Shown: one piece after another, positions 15,945 to 23,762 of the stretch
How positions within the stretch are numbered: position 1 is the first letter of the stretch
Layout: each line of letters begins with the position of its first letter
Origin: Botryobacter ruber
GTDB lineage: Bacteria; Bacteroidota; Bacteroidia; Cytophagales; Hymenobacteraceae
Reading direction: 5' to 3'
Length of the DNA: 64,000 nucleotides
Assembly (NCBI RefSeq): GCF_003347595.2
Contig: NZ_QCZK02000024.1
Span: 434,001 to 498,000 of the forward strand
Notes under the pieces: model-generated
Database searches by the model: none
Told to the model about the DNA's origin: nothing
The model's input: the letters and a program-made list of their open reading frames with translations, nothing else
Made by a program: the position numbers and the translations under genes

Positions 15945-17447
15945 TTATGCCAGCTTCTCAAAAATGTTTTTGAAGCTAACAGCCTTCTCAATATAAGCTT
16001 TCAGTTCGCTGATTGGCATACGTACCTGCTCGCGTGTGTCGCGGTCGCGGACGGTAACGGTATCGTTTTCCAGCGTTTCGTAATCTACTGCTATACAGAA
16101 CGGCGTTCCGATCAGGTCCTGGCGGGTGTAGCGTTTACCGATGGCATCGCGCTCTTCGTACACCAGGTTGAAGTCGTACTTCAGTGCATCGAAAATTTCG
16201 GTTGCTTTTTCCGGTAAGCCGCCTTTCTTCACGAGTGGGAAGATGGCAGCTTTTACAGGAGCTAAAGCCGGATGCAGTTTCAGGAAAGTACGCTTTTTGG
16301 TTTCTTCGCCATCTGTTACCTCTTCTTCGGTATAGGCATTGCACAGCGTCATCAGGAACAGGCGGTCGGCACCTACCGATGTTTCTACCACATAAGGTAC
16401 GTAGTTGCCATACGGTTTGCCATTTTCGTTCAGGTCGTTGTCGAAGTACTGGATTTTCTTTTTGCTTAGCTCCTGGTGCTGCGTCAGGTCGAAGTCGCTG
16501 CGGGAGTGGATGCCTTCTACTTCTTTAAAGCCGAACGGGAACTGGTACTCGATATCAACAGCAGCTTTGGCATAGTGCGCCAGCTTTTCGTGGTCGTGGT
16601 AACGGAGCTTATCGGTTGGTATACCCAGTGCTTCGTGCCATTTCCGGCGGGTTTCTTTCCACTTGTTGTACCACTCGTCTTCAGTGCCAGGGCGCACAAA
16701 GAACTGCATCTCCATCTGCTCAAACTCCCGCATCCTGAAAATAAACTGGCGGGCCACGATCTCGTTCCGGAAGGCTTTACCAATCTGCGCAATACCAAAA
16801 GGCACTTTCATGCGACCCGTTTTCTGCACGTTCAGGAAGTTTACGAAAATACCCTGGGCCGTTTCGGGGCGCAGGTAAATGGTGCTCGACTCGTCGGCAA
16901 CGGAACCTACCTGTGTGGAAAACATCAGGTTGAACTGGCGCACTTCGGTCCAGTTGGAGGTGCCGGAGATGGGGCATTTGATTCCTTCTTTGATGATGAG
17001 TTCACGGACAGCATCCAGTTCTTCGGCTCCCAGCAGGCGGCCCATTTCCACAAGCAGTTCTTTGGCTTTGTCGTAATGGCCTTCGGCTTCGTACTGCGCT
17101 GCCTTCTCCTCCAGCAGCACATCGGCACGGTAACGTTTCTTGGAATCCTTGTTATCGATCATCGGATCGTTGAAGCTATCCACGTGCCCGGAAGCCTTCC
17201 AGGTAAGCGGGTGCATGAATATGGCCGCATCTATACCCACTACGTTCTGGTTTAGCTGCGTCATACTTTTCCACCACAGGTTCTTGATATTGTTCTTCAA
17301 CTCCACGCCCATCTGCCCATAGTCGTAAACGGCCTGTAAGCCATCGTACACCTCGCTGGACGGAAAAACGAATCCATACTCTTTCGCGTGCGAAATAATA
17401 TCTTTCAGTTGTGTGTTCTCTACAGTTGTTTTCTCTTGTGTCGCCAT
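15945..17447 (-). CDS. glyS: Glycyl-tRNA synthetase, single-chain homodimeric type
   Basis: A 500-residue class II synthetase of the alpha2 type found in eukaryotes, archaea and some bacteria, not the split GlyQ/GlyS type. It charges tRNA-Gly. It opens MATQEKTT, then FVFPSSEVYDG and the family block GQMGVELKNNIK. Class II motif 2 is FRNEIVARQFIFRMREFEQ, and motif 3 includes ETSVGADRLFL. The C-terminal anticodon-binding domain contains ERDAIGKRYTRQD and IGTPFCIAVD. The frame is open to 17600, but the upstream extension is AT-rich and unlike the family, so ATG 17447 is chosen. It is monocistronic with its own terminator. Confidence 0.95.
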   Translation of the reverse strand: MATQEKTTVENTQLKDIISHAKEYGFVFPSSEVYDGLQAVYDYGQMGVELKNNIKNLWWKSMTQLNQNVVGIDAAIFMHPLTWKASGHVDSFNDPMIDNKDSKKRYRADVLLEEKAAQYEAEGHYDKAKELLVEMGRLLGAEELDAVRELIIKEGIKCPISGTSNWTEVRQFNLMFSTQVGSVADESSTIYLRPETAQGIFVNFLNVQKTGRMKVPFGIAQIGKAFRNEIVARQFIFRMREFEQMEMQFFVRPGTEDEWYNKWKETRRKWHEALGIPTDKLRYHDHEKLAHYAKAAVDIEYQFPFGFKEVEGIHSRSDFDLTQHQELSKKKIQYFDNDLNENGKPYGNYVPYVVETSVGADRLFLMTLCNAYTEEEVTDGEETKKRTFLKLHPALAPVKAAIFPLVKKGGLPEKATEIFDALKYDFNLVYEERDAIGKRYTRQDLIGTPFCIAVDYETLENDTVTVRDRDTREQVRMPISELKAYIEKAVSFKNIFEKLA

Positions 17448-17451
17448 ATCG

Positions 17452-17459
17452 CAAAGATA
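17452..17459 (-). promoter_or_regulatory. Putative -7 box of glyS (TATCTTTG)
   Basis: TATCTTTG on the minus strand fits TAnnTTTG but lies only 4 bases before the ATG, implying a very short or absent leader. No clear -33 element. Confidence 0.3.
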
Positions 17460-17674
17460 ATTATTTCGGAATGTATTATGCCATAGGTAATTTACTGTTT
17501 TTAGGTTCTTCTTTGCCGGTTGCTTACAACAAAAGCTTTTTATGTTTAGAATCCACTGATTTTCTGACAATATTTGTAAGGGAACAGGAAGAGGTAACAA
17601 TTTCTTAACATTGGCTTTTCCCTCCGGCTGTGCATTTTATTTTAACTTGCGCAGTTTTTCATTTTCAGCAAAAT

Positions 17675-18826
17675 ATGGTCAAAATGGCTAAGCGTAAAAA
17701 AGGCAGTACCAAAAGAATTGTAGTCCCCACCCAACCCTATAAGTTCAGAAAGCGATTCGGCCTTTTTGACATTCTGATTGAGAAAGAAAAAAAATTCCTG
17801 TATTTCATTGCCTTCTCCCTCATTCTGGCCGGTGTTATTTATCCCTATGCTTCTATTGCGATGTGGGTAGGTTTTGCTTTTGCAGGTTACTCTGCCATTG
17901 CCAACGACAGTATACAGACCATCGGTACCTTTATCGTTTCCAATGAAGATAAGAAATGGTACTGGCAGTGGCTGTTTATGGGTTCCATATTTTTGGGCAC
18001 TGTTTTTTACAGCTGGTACATGTTTAACGGCGATGTAACCTACCAGCGGCTTGCCTCCAAAGGCTTCGACCAAAATCCGGACAACTTCGTGTTTCTGCAG
18101 CTGGCGGCTCCTATCATCCTGATGCTGCTTACCCGCTTCCGTATTCCGGTGTCTACCACCTTCATGCTGTTAAGTGTGTTTACGGTGAGTTCCGGTGCCA
18201 TTCTAAGCATGATCAATAAAAGTTTGATGGGCTACATTGCTGCTTTTGTTGCTGCCTTGCTTATTTACCTGGCCCTTTCGGGCTTATTAAAGCGCCTCAT
18301 CAAAGGCGAAGCACATGGCGCCTGGGTTGTAGCGCAGTGGGTAATCAGTGGTTTCCTGTGGCACACCTGGCTGGCGCAGGATTTGGCCAACGTGGCAGTA
18401 TACCTGCCCCGCAGTTTGTCCACCGGCGAGTTTACTGCTTTTGCAGCTTATATTTTCCTGGGCATGGGTTTCCTCTTCTACATGAAGGGCGATAAAATCC
18501 AGCACATCATCAACGAAAAGTCGGAGGTGCGGGATGTCCGAAGCGCCACCATCATTGACCTTGTTTACTCCATCATTCTTTATTACTTTAAAGAAGTTAA
18601 CAACATCCCAATGAGTACTACCTGGGTGTTTGTGGGCTTGCTTGCCGGACGTGAGCTGGGTATCCGTATCCGCTCGCAGGACAGCACAACCAAGTTTGCA
18701 AAAACCTTCAGCCTGATTGGCCGCGATATTTTGTCTGTCGCAATTGGTTTGATTATCTCTATTATTTTAGCTGTTGCGATCAATCCTGTTATTCAGCAGG
18801 AGATTAAAGATTTCCTTTTTAAGTAA
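17675..18826 (+). CDS. Divergent PiT-like (inorganic phosphate transporter family) membrane protein
   Basis: A 383-residue inner-membrane protein with a basic N-terminus (MVKMAKRKKGSTKR) and about ten hydrophobic helices. Two segments resemble the duplicated PiT signature: AFAGYSAIANDSIQTIGTF (about 70-86; compare GANDxANAxGT) and NIPMSTTWVFVGLLAGRELG (about 311-330; compare PVSTTHALVG). A third, PVSTTFMLLSVFTVSSGA, is near 170. This supports a sodium- or proton-coupled anion transporter. It lacks the classical GANDVANA sequence, so the substrate may not be phosphate. The start is ATG 17675 or 17684; a GTG-started extension to 17630 is less likely. Confidence 0.7.
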   Translation: MVKMAKRKKGSTKRIVVPTQPYKFRKRFGLFDILIEKEKKFLYFIAFSLILAGVIYPYASIAMWVGFAFAGYSAIANDSIQTIGTFIVSNEDKKWYWQWLFMGSIFLGTVFYSWYMFNGDVTYQRLASKGFDQNPDNFVFLQLAAPIILMLLTRFRIPVSTTFMLLSVFTVSSGAILSMINKSLMGYIAAFVAALLIYLALSGLLKRLIKGEAHGAWVVAQWVISGFLWHTWLAQDLANVAVYLPRSLSTGEFTAFAAYIFLGMGFLFYMKGDKIQHIINEKSEVRDVRSATIIDLVYSIILYYFKEVNNIPMSTTWVFVGLLAGRELGIRIRSQDSTTKFAKTFSLIGRDILSVAIGLIISIILAVAINPVIQQEIKDFLFK

Positions 18827-18840
18827 TTCCTTTTCTGAAA

Positions 18841-18886
18841 CAGAAACAAGAAGAGCCGGGTATTTATCCGGCTCTTCTTGTTTCTG
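18841..18886 (+). terminator. Very strong hairpin terminator
   Basis: A perfect 19-bp stem (18841-18859 with 18868-18886) and an 8-9 base loop, 14 bases after the stop of the PiT-like gene. Confidence 0.85.
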
Positions 18887-19106
18887 CACTTTCCTTGTTT
18901 TAATTTCTGTGAATAACACGGCTGTCCCTCCATCCATTTCCGGAAATGATTTTCTTCAATAGGGCTACCAGAAGCCTTTTTCCTGCTGTTTATTCACTTC
19001 ACCTGGAGTTATTCCTTTGGCTATTTTACACACAGTCTGTCTGCCGTTCTTCTGACCTTTTCCGCTCTGTTTCTGCTCTCCTTTTAACCCTGCTGAGCAA
19101 TTTTTA

Positions 19107-19138
19107 GCAGAAGCAGTGGCTATGGTCGCAGCAGCAGT
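19107..19138 (+). repeat. GC-rich interspersed repeat, copy 4
   Basis: Contains GCAGTGGCTATGGTCGCAGC, two changes from the family core. Confidence 0.65.
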
Positions 19139-19236
19139 AAAGTCGTTTATTGCCTGAACCGGCCTTTGAAACAGACAGCAGCTTTTACCGGGTGCCCGGG
19201 ACCTGATCACAGGAAGATGTGGTTACTGTTTTTGTT

Positions 19237-19266
19237 CTGCTGCGCCAGCCACCACAGCCTCTGCTG
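19237..19266 (-). repeat. GC-rich interspersed repeat, copy 5
   Basis: Contains CCAGCCACCACAGCCTCTGC, reverse orientation and inverted relative to copy 4. Confidence 0.75.
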
Positions 19267-19282
19267 TTAAGTACCAGTTACA

Positions 19283-19318
19283 AAAAAAATCCCGGCCAGC
19301 ATTGCAGCCGGTCGGGAT
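19283..19318 (-). terminator. Terminator of the acidic hypothetical gene
   Basis: ATCCCGGCC pairs with GGTCGGGAT (one G-T pair), followed on the minus strand by a run of T. Confidence 0.8.
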
Positions 19319-19342
19319 GAGTTAAATGTATGTAGTGGTAAA

Positions 19343-19801
19343 TTATTTCTCGGGCCAGATAACATCCAGGTTATCGTTGATAAACACACCGAAATTTACT
19401 GCTATCAACTGGTCATCGTCAAAATACAGATCGATCATTTCCTTTTCGTAAGAAACGCGGGTTTCGCCGGTTTCCATCTCTTCTTCATCCAGATCGGAGA
19501 TATCATTATCGGCAAAGAGTTGTTTTACCTGCTCAGGACTCATTTCGAAAATCCGTTCGCCCCAAAGCTGCACTTCCCGGTTTGCTGTTTCTATACAGCT
19601 AAGCCTGTAATCATCTTCTTTATCAAAGTAAAGCGAATAACCTTCTTCCCAGTAGTTCCAGGCTTCGTGTTCAAACTCATCTTCCTCTTCTGACTCTTCT
19701 ATTTCTTCGGGATCTCCTATCAGGTCTTTTACTTCTTCCATTGTTAGGCCAAACTTGATCTTACCAAGTCCTTTACCCAACCTGATGTCTTTGTTAATCA
19801 T
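19343..19801 (-). CDS. Small very acidic cytoplasmic hypothetical protein
   Basis: A 152-residue protein without signal peptide or membrane segment, with about a third Asp/Glu. The N-terminal block LGKIKFGLTMEEVKDLIGDP resembles the helix-turn-proline opening of BamE/SmpA-like and other small beta-sheet folds (G.T.eEV..LlG.P). The central part is an acidic run (EEIEESEEEDEFEHE) before WNYWEEGYSLYFD, and a second D-rich stretch precedes YFDDDQLIAVNFG. I do not recognise a named family and assign no function. It is monocistronic with a good promoter and terminator, so it is very likely expressed. Confidence 0.8.
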   Translation of the reverse strand: MINKDIRLGKGLGKIKFGLTMEEVKDLIGDPEEIEESEEEDEFEHEAWNYWEEGYSLYFDKEDDYRLSCIETANREVQLWGERIFEMSPEQVKQLFADNDISDLDEEEMETGETRVSYEKEMIDLYFDDDQLIAVNFGVFINDNLDVIWPEK

Positions 19802-19828
19802 GATATTATGCTATGTTTCTTATTAATG

Positions 19829-19858
19829 CAAAGATAATTGAAATCCTAATTTTGCAAA
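19829..19858 (-). promoter_or_regulatory. Canonical Bacteroidota promoter
   Basis: On the minus strand TTTG (19855-19858) is followed 18 bases later by TATCTTTG (19829-19836), matching the TTTG-N17-23-TAnnTTTG consensus. Transcription would start about 20 bases before the ATG at 19801. This is the best promoter match in the window. Confidence 0.65.
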
Positions 19859-19968
19859 TTCGTTAGCAAGCAATTTACCATTTTTCAGTTTTTTTCATAC
19901 CTGTTTCTGCTTTAAAAGTTTCGCAGGTGCTTTGGGTTACCTCTTTTTTCGTGCTTTGTTTTCTGGTC

Positions 19969-22032
19969 TTATACTTTCTCGCCCTTGTTGCTGGCAGCTT
20001 TTACCTGGCTGTCGTTGTATACCACGGGGTATTGCTCCGGATATACAATGATAAAACTGTTATGCTTGTAGTTCCGCGAAAGTACCCGTGGCACGTAATC
20101 CATGTTGCTGTTGTACGATACTGTTCCTCTCCTGCCCAATATCACCACTACCATATCGTCCTTTACTATTTCCGAATTCTTGTTTTCGAAATCGCGCATG
20201 CCCCCAAAAAGCTGGTAATCTACTTCCACTTCCGGCTTGTTAGCTTTTACTGCACTTTTCAGCTTGTTTAGCGACCTTCTGTTGGATTGGAACACGATTC
20301 TGGCCCCCACCTGATGCGCCAGCAGCTTCATTGCGCGTACCCACCTTAAAAAGCCCCGTTCGAGCTCTGCATTTTTCGGTACGACTATCACAATCCGCTG
20401 CGTGGTGTTGAGTGGCTGCATTAGTTTGCACACCAGGATCATCTGCTCCGTATTCTCAAGCAGGCTATCCAGTATGGTTCCGAATATTCTGTCGCGGGTT
20501 GTTATTTTAGCGTTCCATCCCAGGATAACTTCGGTTATCATCAATTCCTTTATAGCCCGCAATATTCCGCTGGCTATGTTGATGTCGATTTTCGAAACCA
20601 GCTGCACGTCGCTGTCTGTGGCTGAAGCGTATTTTAAAGCCTCCTGCAGCATTTTGTTTTTCTGATATATCTCTTCTTCGGCCTGGTCGTTATCTATGAC
20701 CACAGCCAGCGGATAAATGGGCTGCTTGTAATCGGGGTTCTTGAGCATGATAGCCAGATCGATCAGGTTCTCTATCGTTTCCGGATTGGCAATCGGCACC
20801 AGTATCCTGTCGGGTTTTTCGCTCAGGTTGGGTTTTCGCCTGCTCTCGATAATGGCCAGCTTTCTGGCTGTTTTTTCTGTTGCAAACGAACTGACCACAC
20901 TCGAAACTAAAATCAGCACGACAGCTCCGTTCAGGGCGCTTTCGCCAATCAGCCCTATCTCGTAGCCAGCCAGTACTACTGCCAGTGTTGCGGCTGCATG
21001 GGCGCTGCTTAAGCCAAAAATCAGGTTGCGCTGCAGAATGCTGAACTTAAATATTTTTTGTGTCAGAAAAGCGGCTGCATATTTAGCCAGCGGAGCCAGT
21101 ACAACGATCGTTCCCGCAATAAGCATAGCGTTGGTATCTGTAAACAGTTCCGTTACGTCTACGAGCATGCCTGTACTGATCAGGAAGAAGGGAATAAAGA
21201 TGTTGTTGCCCACAAACTCAATCCTGTTCATGAGCGCCGATGTGTGCGGAATCAGCGGGTTCATGGCAAGGCCTGCCAGGAACGCCCCGATGATAGGTTC
21301 CATTCCTGCCAGTTCCGAAAGAAAAGCTGCCGCAAATATCACAGTCAGTACAAAGATATACTGCGCTCCTTTTTCACTTTCCAGCTGCTTAAACATCCAT
21401 TTCGCCATTTTCGGAAACAGCCACAGTACCACCACCACAAATATGATCATCTCTATAACCATAAATACCCAGAACCACATGCCTGTGTCGCCGTGGGTTG
21501 TATTGATGATAACTGCCAGTACAAACAGTACTGCTGTATCTGTTACCAGTGTGCCTCCAATGGTTAAGGTTACTGCTTCATTTTTGCTTAAGCCCAGCCT
21601 GCTTACGATGGGGTAAGCCAGCAGGGTATGTGGCGAGAACATGCTGGCCAGTAATATTGCTGGTTTTATCTGGTAGCCGTGCAGGTAGAAAAATACGGCT
21701 GTTCCCAGTAATATGGGTATCAGAAAGGTTAGTGCTCCAAATACGATACTTCTAATTTTATACTTTTTAAAATCAATCATATCGATTTCGAGCCCTGCCT
21801 GGAACATTATGTACAGGAGCCCTACTGTTCCGAACAGAACAATACTTGCATCGCGTTCCAGCACGCCGAAACCGTTTGGTCCCAAAATCACCCCCGCCAG
21901 TATCAGCCCCACTATTCCTGGTATTCTGAGCCTGTTCAACACGATTGGCGCAACCAGAATAATGAGCAGCACCAACGTGAATATCAGGATCGGATCTTCG
22001 AAGGGTAATGTCAGCTTTAATAAATATATCAT
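19969..22032 (-). CDS. Cation:proton antiporter, CPA2/Kef type, with C-terminal USP-like domain
   Basis: A 687-residue protein. Residues about 1-390 form 12-13 membrane helices of the Na+/H+ exchanger fold, with GLILAGVILGPNGFG near residue 38, MFQAGLEID (half-helix with acidic ion-binding residue), ELAGMEPIIGAFLAGLAMN and SSAHAAATLAVVLAG. Residues about 400-560 look like a cytoplasmic universal-stress-protein module (ILVPIANPETIENLIDLA), and a second one may follow near 560. The likely job is exchange of K+ or Na+ for protons in pH or osmotic control. The ion is not shown by the sequence. It is monocistronic, preceded by the 1.7 kb gene-free region. Confidence 0.9.
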   Translation of the reverse strand: MIYLLKLTLPFEDPILIFTLVLLIILVAPIVLNRLRIPGIVGLILAGVILGPNGFGVLERDASIVLFGTVGLLYIMFQAGLEIDMIDFKKYKIRSIVFGALTFLIPILLGTAVFFYLHGYQIKPAILLASMFSPHTLLAYPIVSRLGLSKNEAVTLTIGGTLVTDTAVLFVLAVIINTTHGDTGMWFWVFMVIEMIIFVVVVLWLFPKMAKWMFKQLESEKGAQYIFVLTVIFAAAFLSELAGMEPIIGAFLAGLAMNPLIPHTSALMNRIEFVGNNIFIPFFLISTGMLVDVTELFTDTNAMLIAGTIVVLAPLAKYAAAFLTQKIFKFSILQRNLIFGLSSAHAAATLAVVLAGYEIGLIGESALNGAVVLILVSSVVSSFATEKTARKLAIIESRRKPNLSEKPDRILVPIANPETIENLIDLAIMLKNPDYKQPIYPLAVVIDNDQAEEEIYQKNKMLQEALKYASATDSDVQLVSKIDINIASGILRAIKELMITEVILGWNAKITTRDRIFGTILDSLLENTEQMILVCKLMQPLNTTQRIVIVVPKNAELERGFLRWVRAMKLLAHQVGARIVFQSNRRSLNKLKSAVKANKPEVEVDYQLFGGMRDFENKNSEIVKDDMVVVILGRRGTVSYNSNMDYVPRVLSRNYKHNSFIIVYPEQYPVVYNDSQVKAASNKGEKV

Positions 22033-22334
22033 AGTTTAGTTTCTGCTGCGTGTGCTTTATGATCTAAATATACACTTCTTTTTTTTTGAATTTCCTCTTC
22101 CAGGCTTCTCTTTTCTCTCCCCTTTTCCTCCTTTCCACATTTTCAACTTTCTATTTATTTTAAAAAACTTAAACTTTTAAATATTCTTTCTTTCATTATT
22201 TAGGCTGTTTATAAGTTGATAAGTTGCCCCTTCTGGTCCTTCTGCGCATAACTTGTTCATACTTTTCCTTTATTCACTTTTCTTCCCACAGCTTTCCTTT
22301 TTCCTTTTTTCTCACTTCCAGTTCTTTACTTCAC

Positions 22335-22517
22335 TTATACACTTTTCCATATTCTGTGTGTATTACGTTATACACGCTGCACATATAAGTGGATAATAGG
22401 TTTTGTTGCTCATATTTGTGCACCTCTTTCCACTTTTTGCATGTTTCACGGCCGTTCTCCCCTCCTCTTGCCTCTGGTGTTTCTGAGTTATCAGAATCTT
22501 GTTCACATTTATCCACA
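22335..22517. promoter_or_regulatory. Cluster of four DnaA-box-like 9-mers
   Basis: TTATACACT (22335-22343), TTATACACG (22368-22376), TTATCCACT on the minus strand (22388-22396) and an exact TTATCCACA (22509-22517). Three have one mismatch to TTATNCACA, in the last base. An AT-rich stretch lies 100-250 bases to the left. Confidence 0.4.
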
Positions 22518-22992
22518 GTTTTCCCCCAGCAGCTGTTGATTAATCTGGCCTTGTTTCTGAATTCGCTTTTTTTCTTCCTGATGAAGATTTCTCATACGTG
22601 TATTCCGGAAATTTTTTCCCAGAAAGTGGTAATTAAGTTTTCCTGCTGCACTTGTTTTTACTCATTTGTTATTGTGGCAGGAAGTACTTGCCCAGGTTGG
22701 CTGTGAAAGAACTTCAGACTGGATATACTCCTTTAAATTTGCTTCCGTGGCCAGCAGTGGCTATGCAGCAGTGGGAGAATCTTGTGCACCAAAAGTGTTA
22801 CGGTTTACAAGAAGGTGAAATTTCATCGGCTGATTTTTGGTGAAGGAATTTGAAGTCAGAGCAGGTTTCATTTAGCTCCTTCTGCCTGATCAGTTTCTAT
22901 TGTTGTAGCTGTAAGCCTGGCTTAGTATTATAGGTCTCCCGTTTTTTCAGCGGGTAAAGAAGCTATACTATCACAAGCCTTTCTTCCTGGTT

Positions 22993-23021
22993 GTGCAGTA
23001 ACTGTGGTGGCTGGTGCAGAA
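22993..23021 (+). repeat. GC-rich interspersed repeat, copy 6
   Basis: Contains AACTGTGGTGGCTGGTGCAG. Confidence 0.65.
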
Positions 23022-23382
23022 GATTGATGGTAGGATAAATGAAGCTGGGGAAGTAGGTAGAGGTAAGGATAAGCTTTATCGCGCTTCGGTTCTTCTGATG
23101 CTGCAGTTACGTTGCAGCTGCTCGTTCAGGGTTAGTTTGTAGTCTGGCTCTGGAGGTGCAGGTGAGGAAATGGTGGCAGTAGCTGCAGAACATTTCTGGT
23201 TTCTTTGCAGCTGCCAGATTTGCTTTCTTATTACCACCGGTACAAGCGATAAGCTTTGTCTTCTGCTGCTGTTTATAAAGCTGGATTTAGAGCGGCTGTT
23301 GCTGTTAATAAACCTTGCTGTATGCTTTCGGAAGCTACTGATATCCTTTTTGGGGATTGTTTGTCCACAGCTGTTATGGTTT

Positions 23383-23413
23383 GGAGCAGAGGGTGTGGTG
23401 GCAGCTGCAGCAG
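23383..23413 (+). repeat. GC-rich interspersed repeat, copy 7
   Basis: Contains GAGGGTGTGGTGGCAGCTGC, directly left of the long palindromic element. Confidence 0.7.
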
Positions 23414-23437
23414 ACTTTTTAATTCAATTTTTAACTT

Positions 23438-23644
23438 ATACCAAATAGTATTTACTCAGTTCCACAAACCATTCTCCTTTGTCATCCCAAAGGGATCTTG
23501 TGGTCGAACTGCACATTGGTTAGCTAAAATGATCTTTCATTTTAAACCTACTTATAGCTGGCCTAAGTGCAGCTTGCTCACGAGATCCCTTCGGGATGAC
23601 AAAAGGAGTGTTTTTTGTGGAATAGGTTATTTGCTATTTGGTAT
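23438..23644. mobile_element. MITE-like 207-bp palindromic element, no coding capacity
   Basis: Starts ATACCAAATAG and ends CTATTTGGTAT. The arms (about 23438-23520 and 23562-23644) are reverse complements with scattered changes along nearly their whole length, sharing blocks TTCCACAAA, GTCATCCC.AAGGGATCT and GCTGCAC/ACTGCAC. No open frame and no clear target-site duplication. A diverged relative lies at 15515-15671. Confidence 0.7.
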
Positions 23645-23705
23645 TACCTGTGCATATTTCATGGGAGTTGAGCTTCTGCAGGCGGTCTTCAAAAGCCGCA
23701 TGAAC

Positions 23706-23729
23706 AAAAAAAGGAGCCGTGGTGGCTCC
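23706..23729 (-). terminator. Terminator of the Ig-like lipoprotein gene
   Basis: GGAGCC (23713-23718) pairs with GGCTCC (23724-23729) around GTGGT, followed on the minus strand by seven T. Confidence 0.75.
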
Positions 23730-23762
23730 TTTCATTATTTTCTGCATTTGCTTCTACTCCTG

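Larger units (their letters stand above)
18887..19282. other. Gene-free gap with two GC-rich repeats
   Basis: No credible gene. A minus-strand frame (18965-19210, 81 codons) overlaps repeat sequence and looks spurious. The gap holds an exact TTATTCACA-type DnaA-box match (18908-18916, minus strand) and repeat copies 4 and 5. Confidence 0.5.
22033..23762. other. 1.7 kb gene-free region; candidate origin-type sequence
   Basis: No credible gene on either strand; the open frames here lack codon structure. From about 22080 to 22620 the plus strand is dominated by T and C and is AT-rich near 22080-22230. From about 22850 to 23440 it is G/T-rich with more purines. It holds the DnaA-box-like cluster (22335-22517), two GC-rich repeats, a degenerate copy near 23166-23190 and the long palindromic element. 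Confidence 0.6.

Noticed and set aside
17630-17674. GTG-started N-terminal extension of the PiT-like protein
   Set aside because: Adds a hydrophobic stretch before the basic MAKRKK start; ATG at 17675 or 17684 is more likely.
18965-19210. Minus-strand 81-codon frame between the PiT-like and acidic genes
   Set aside because: Overlaps GC-rich repeat copy 4 (which gives its Ala/Thr-rich part); no promoter or family resemblance.
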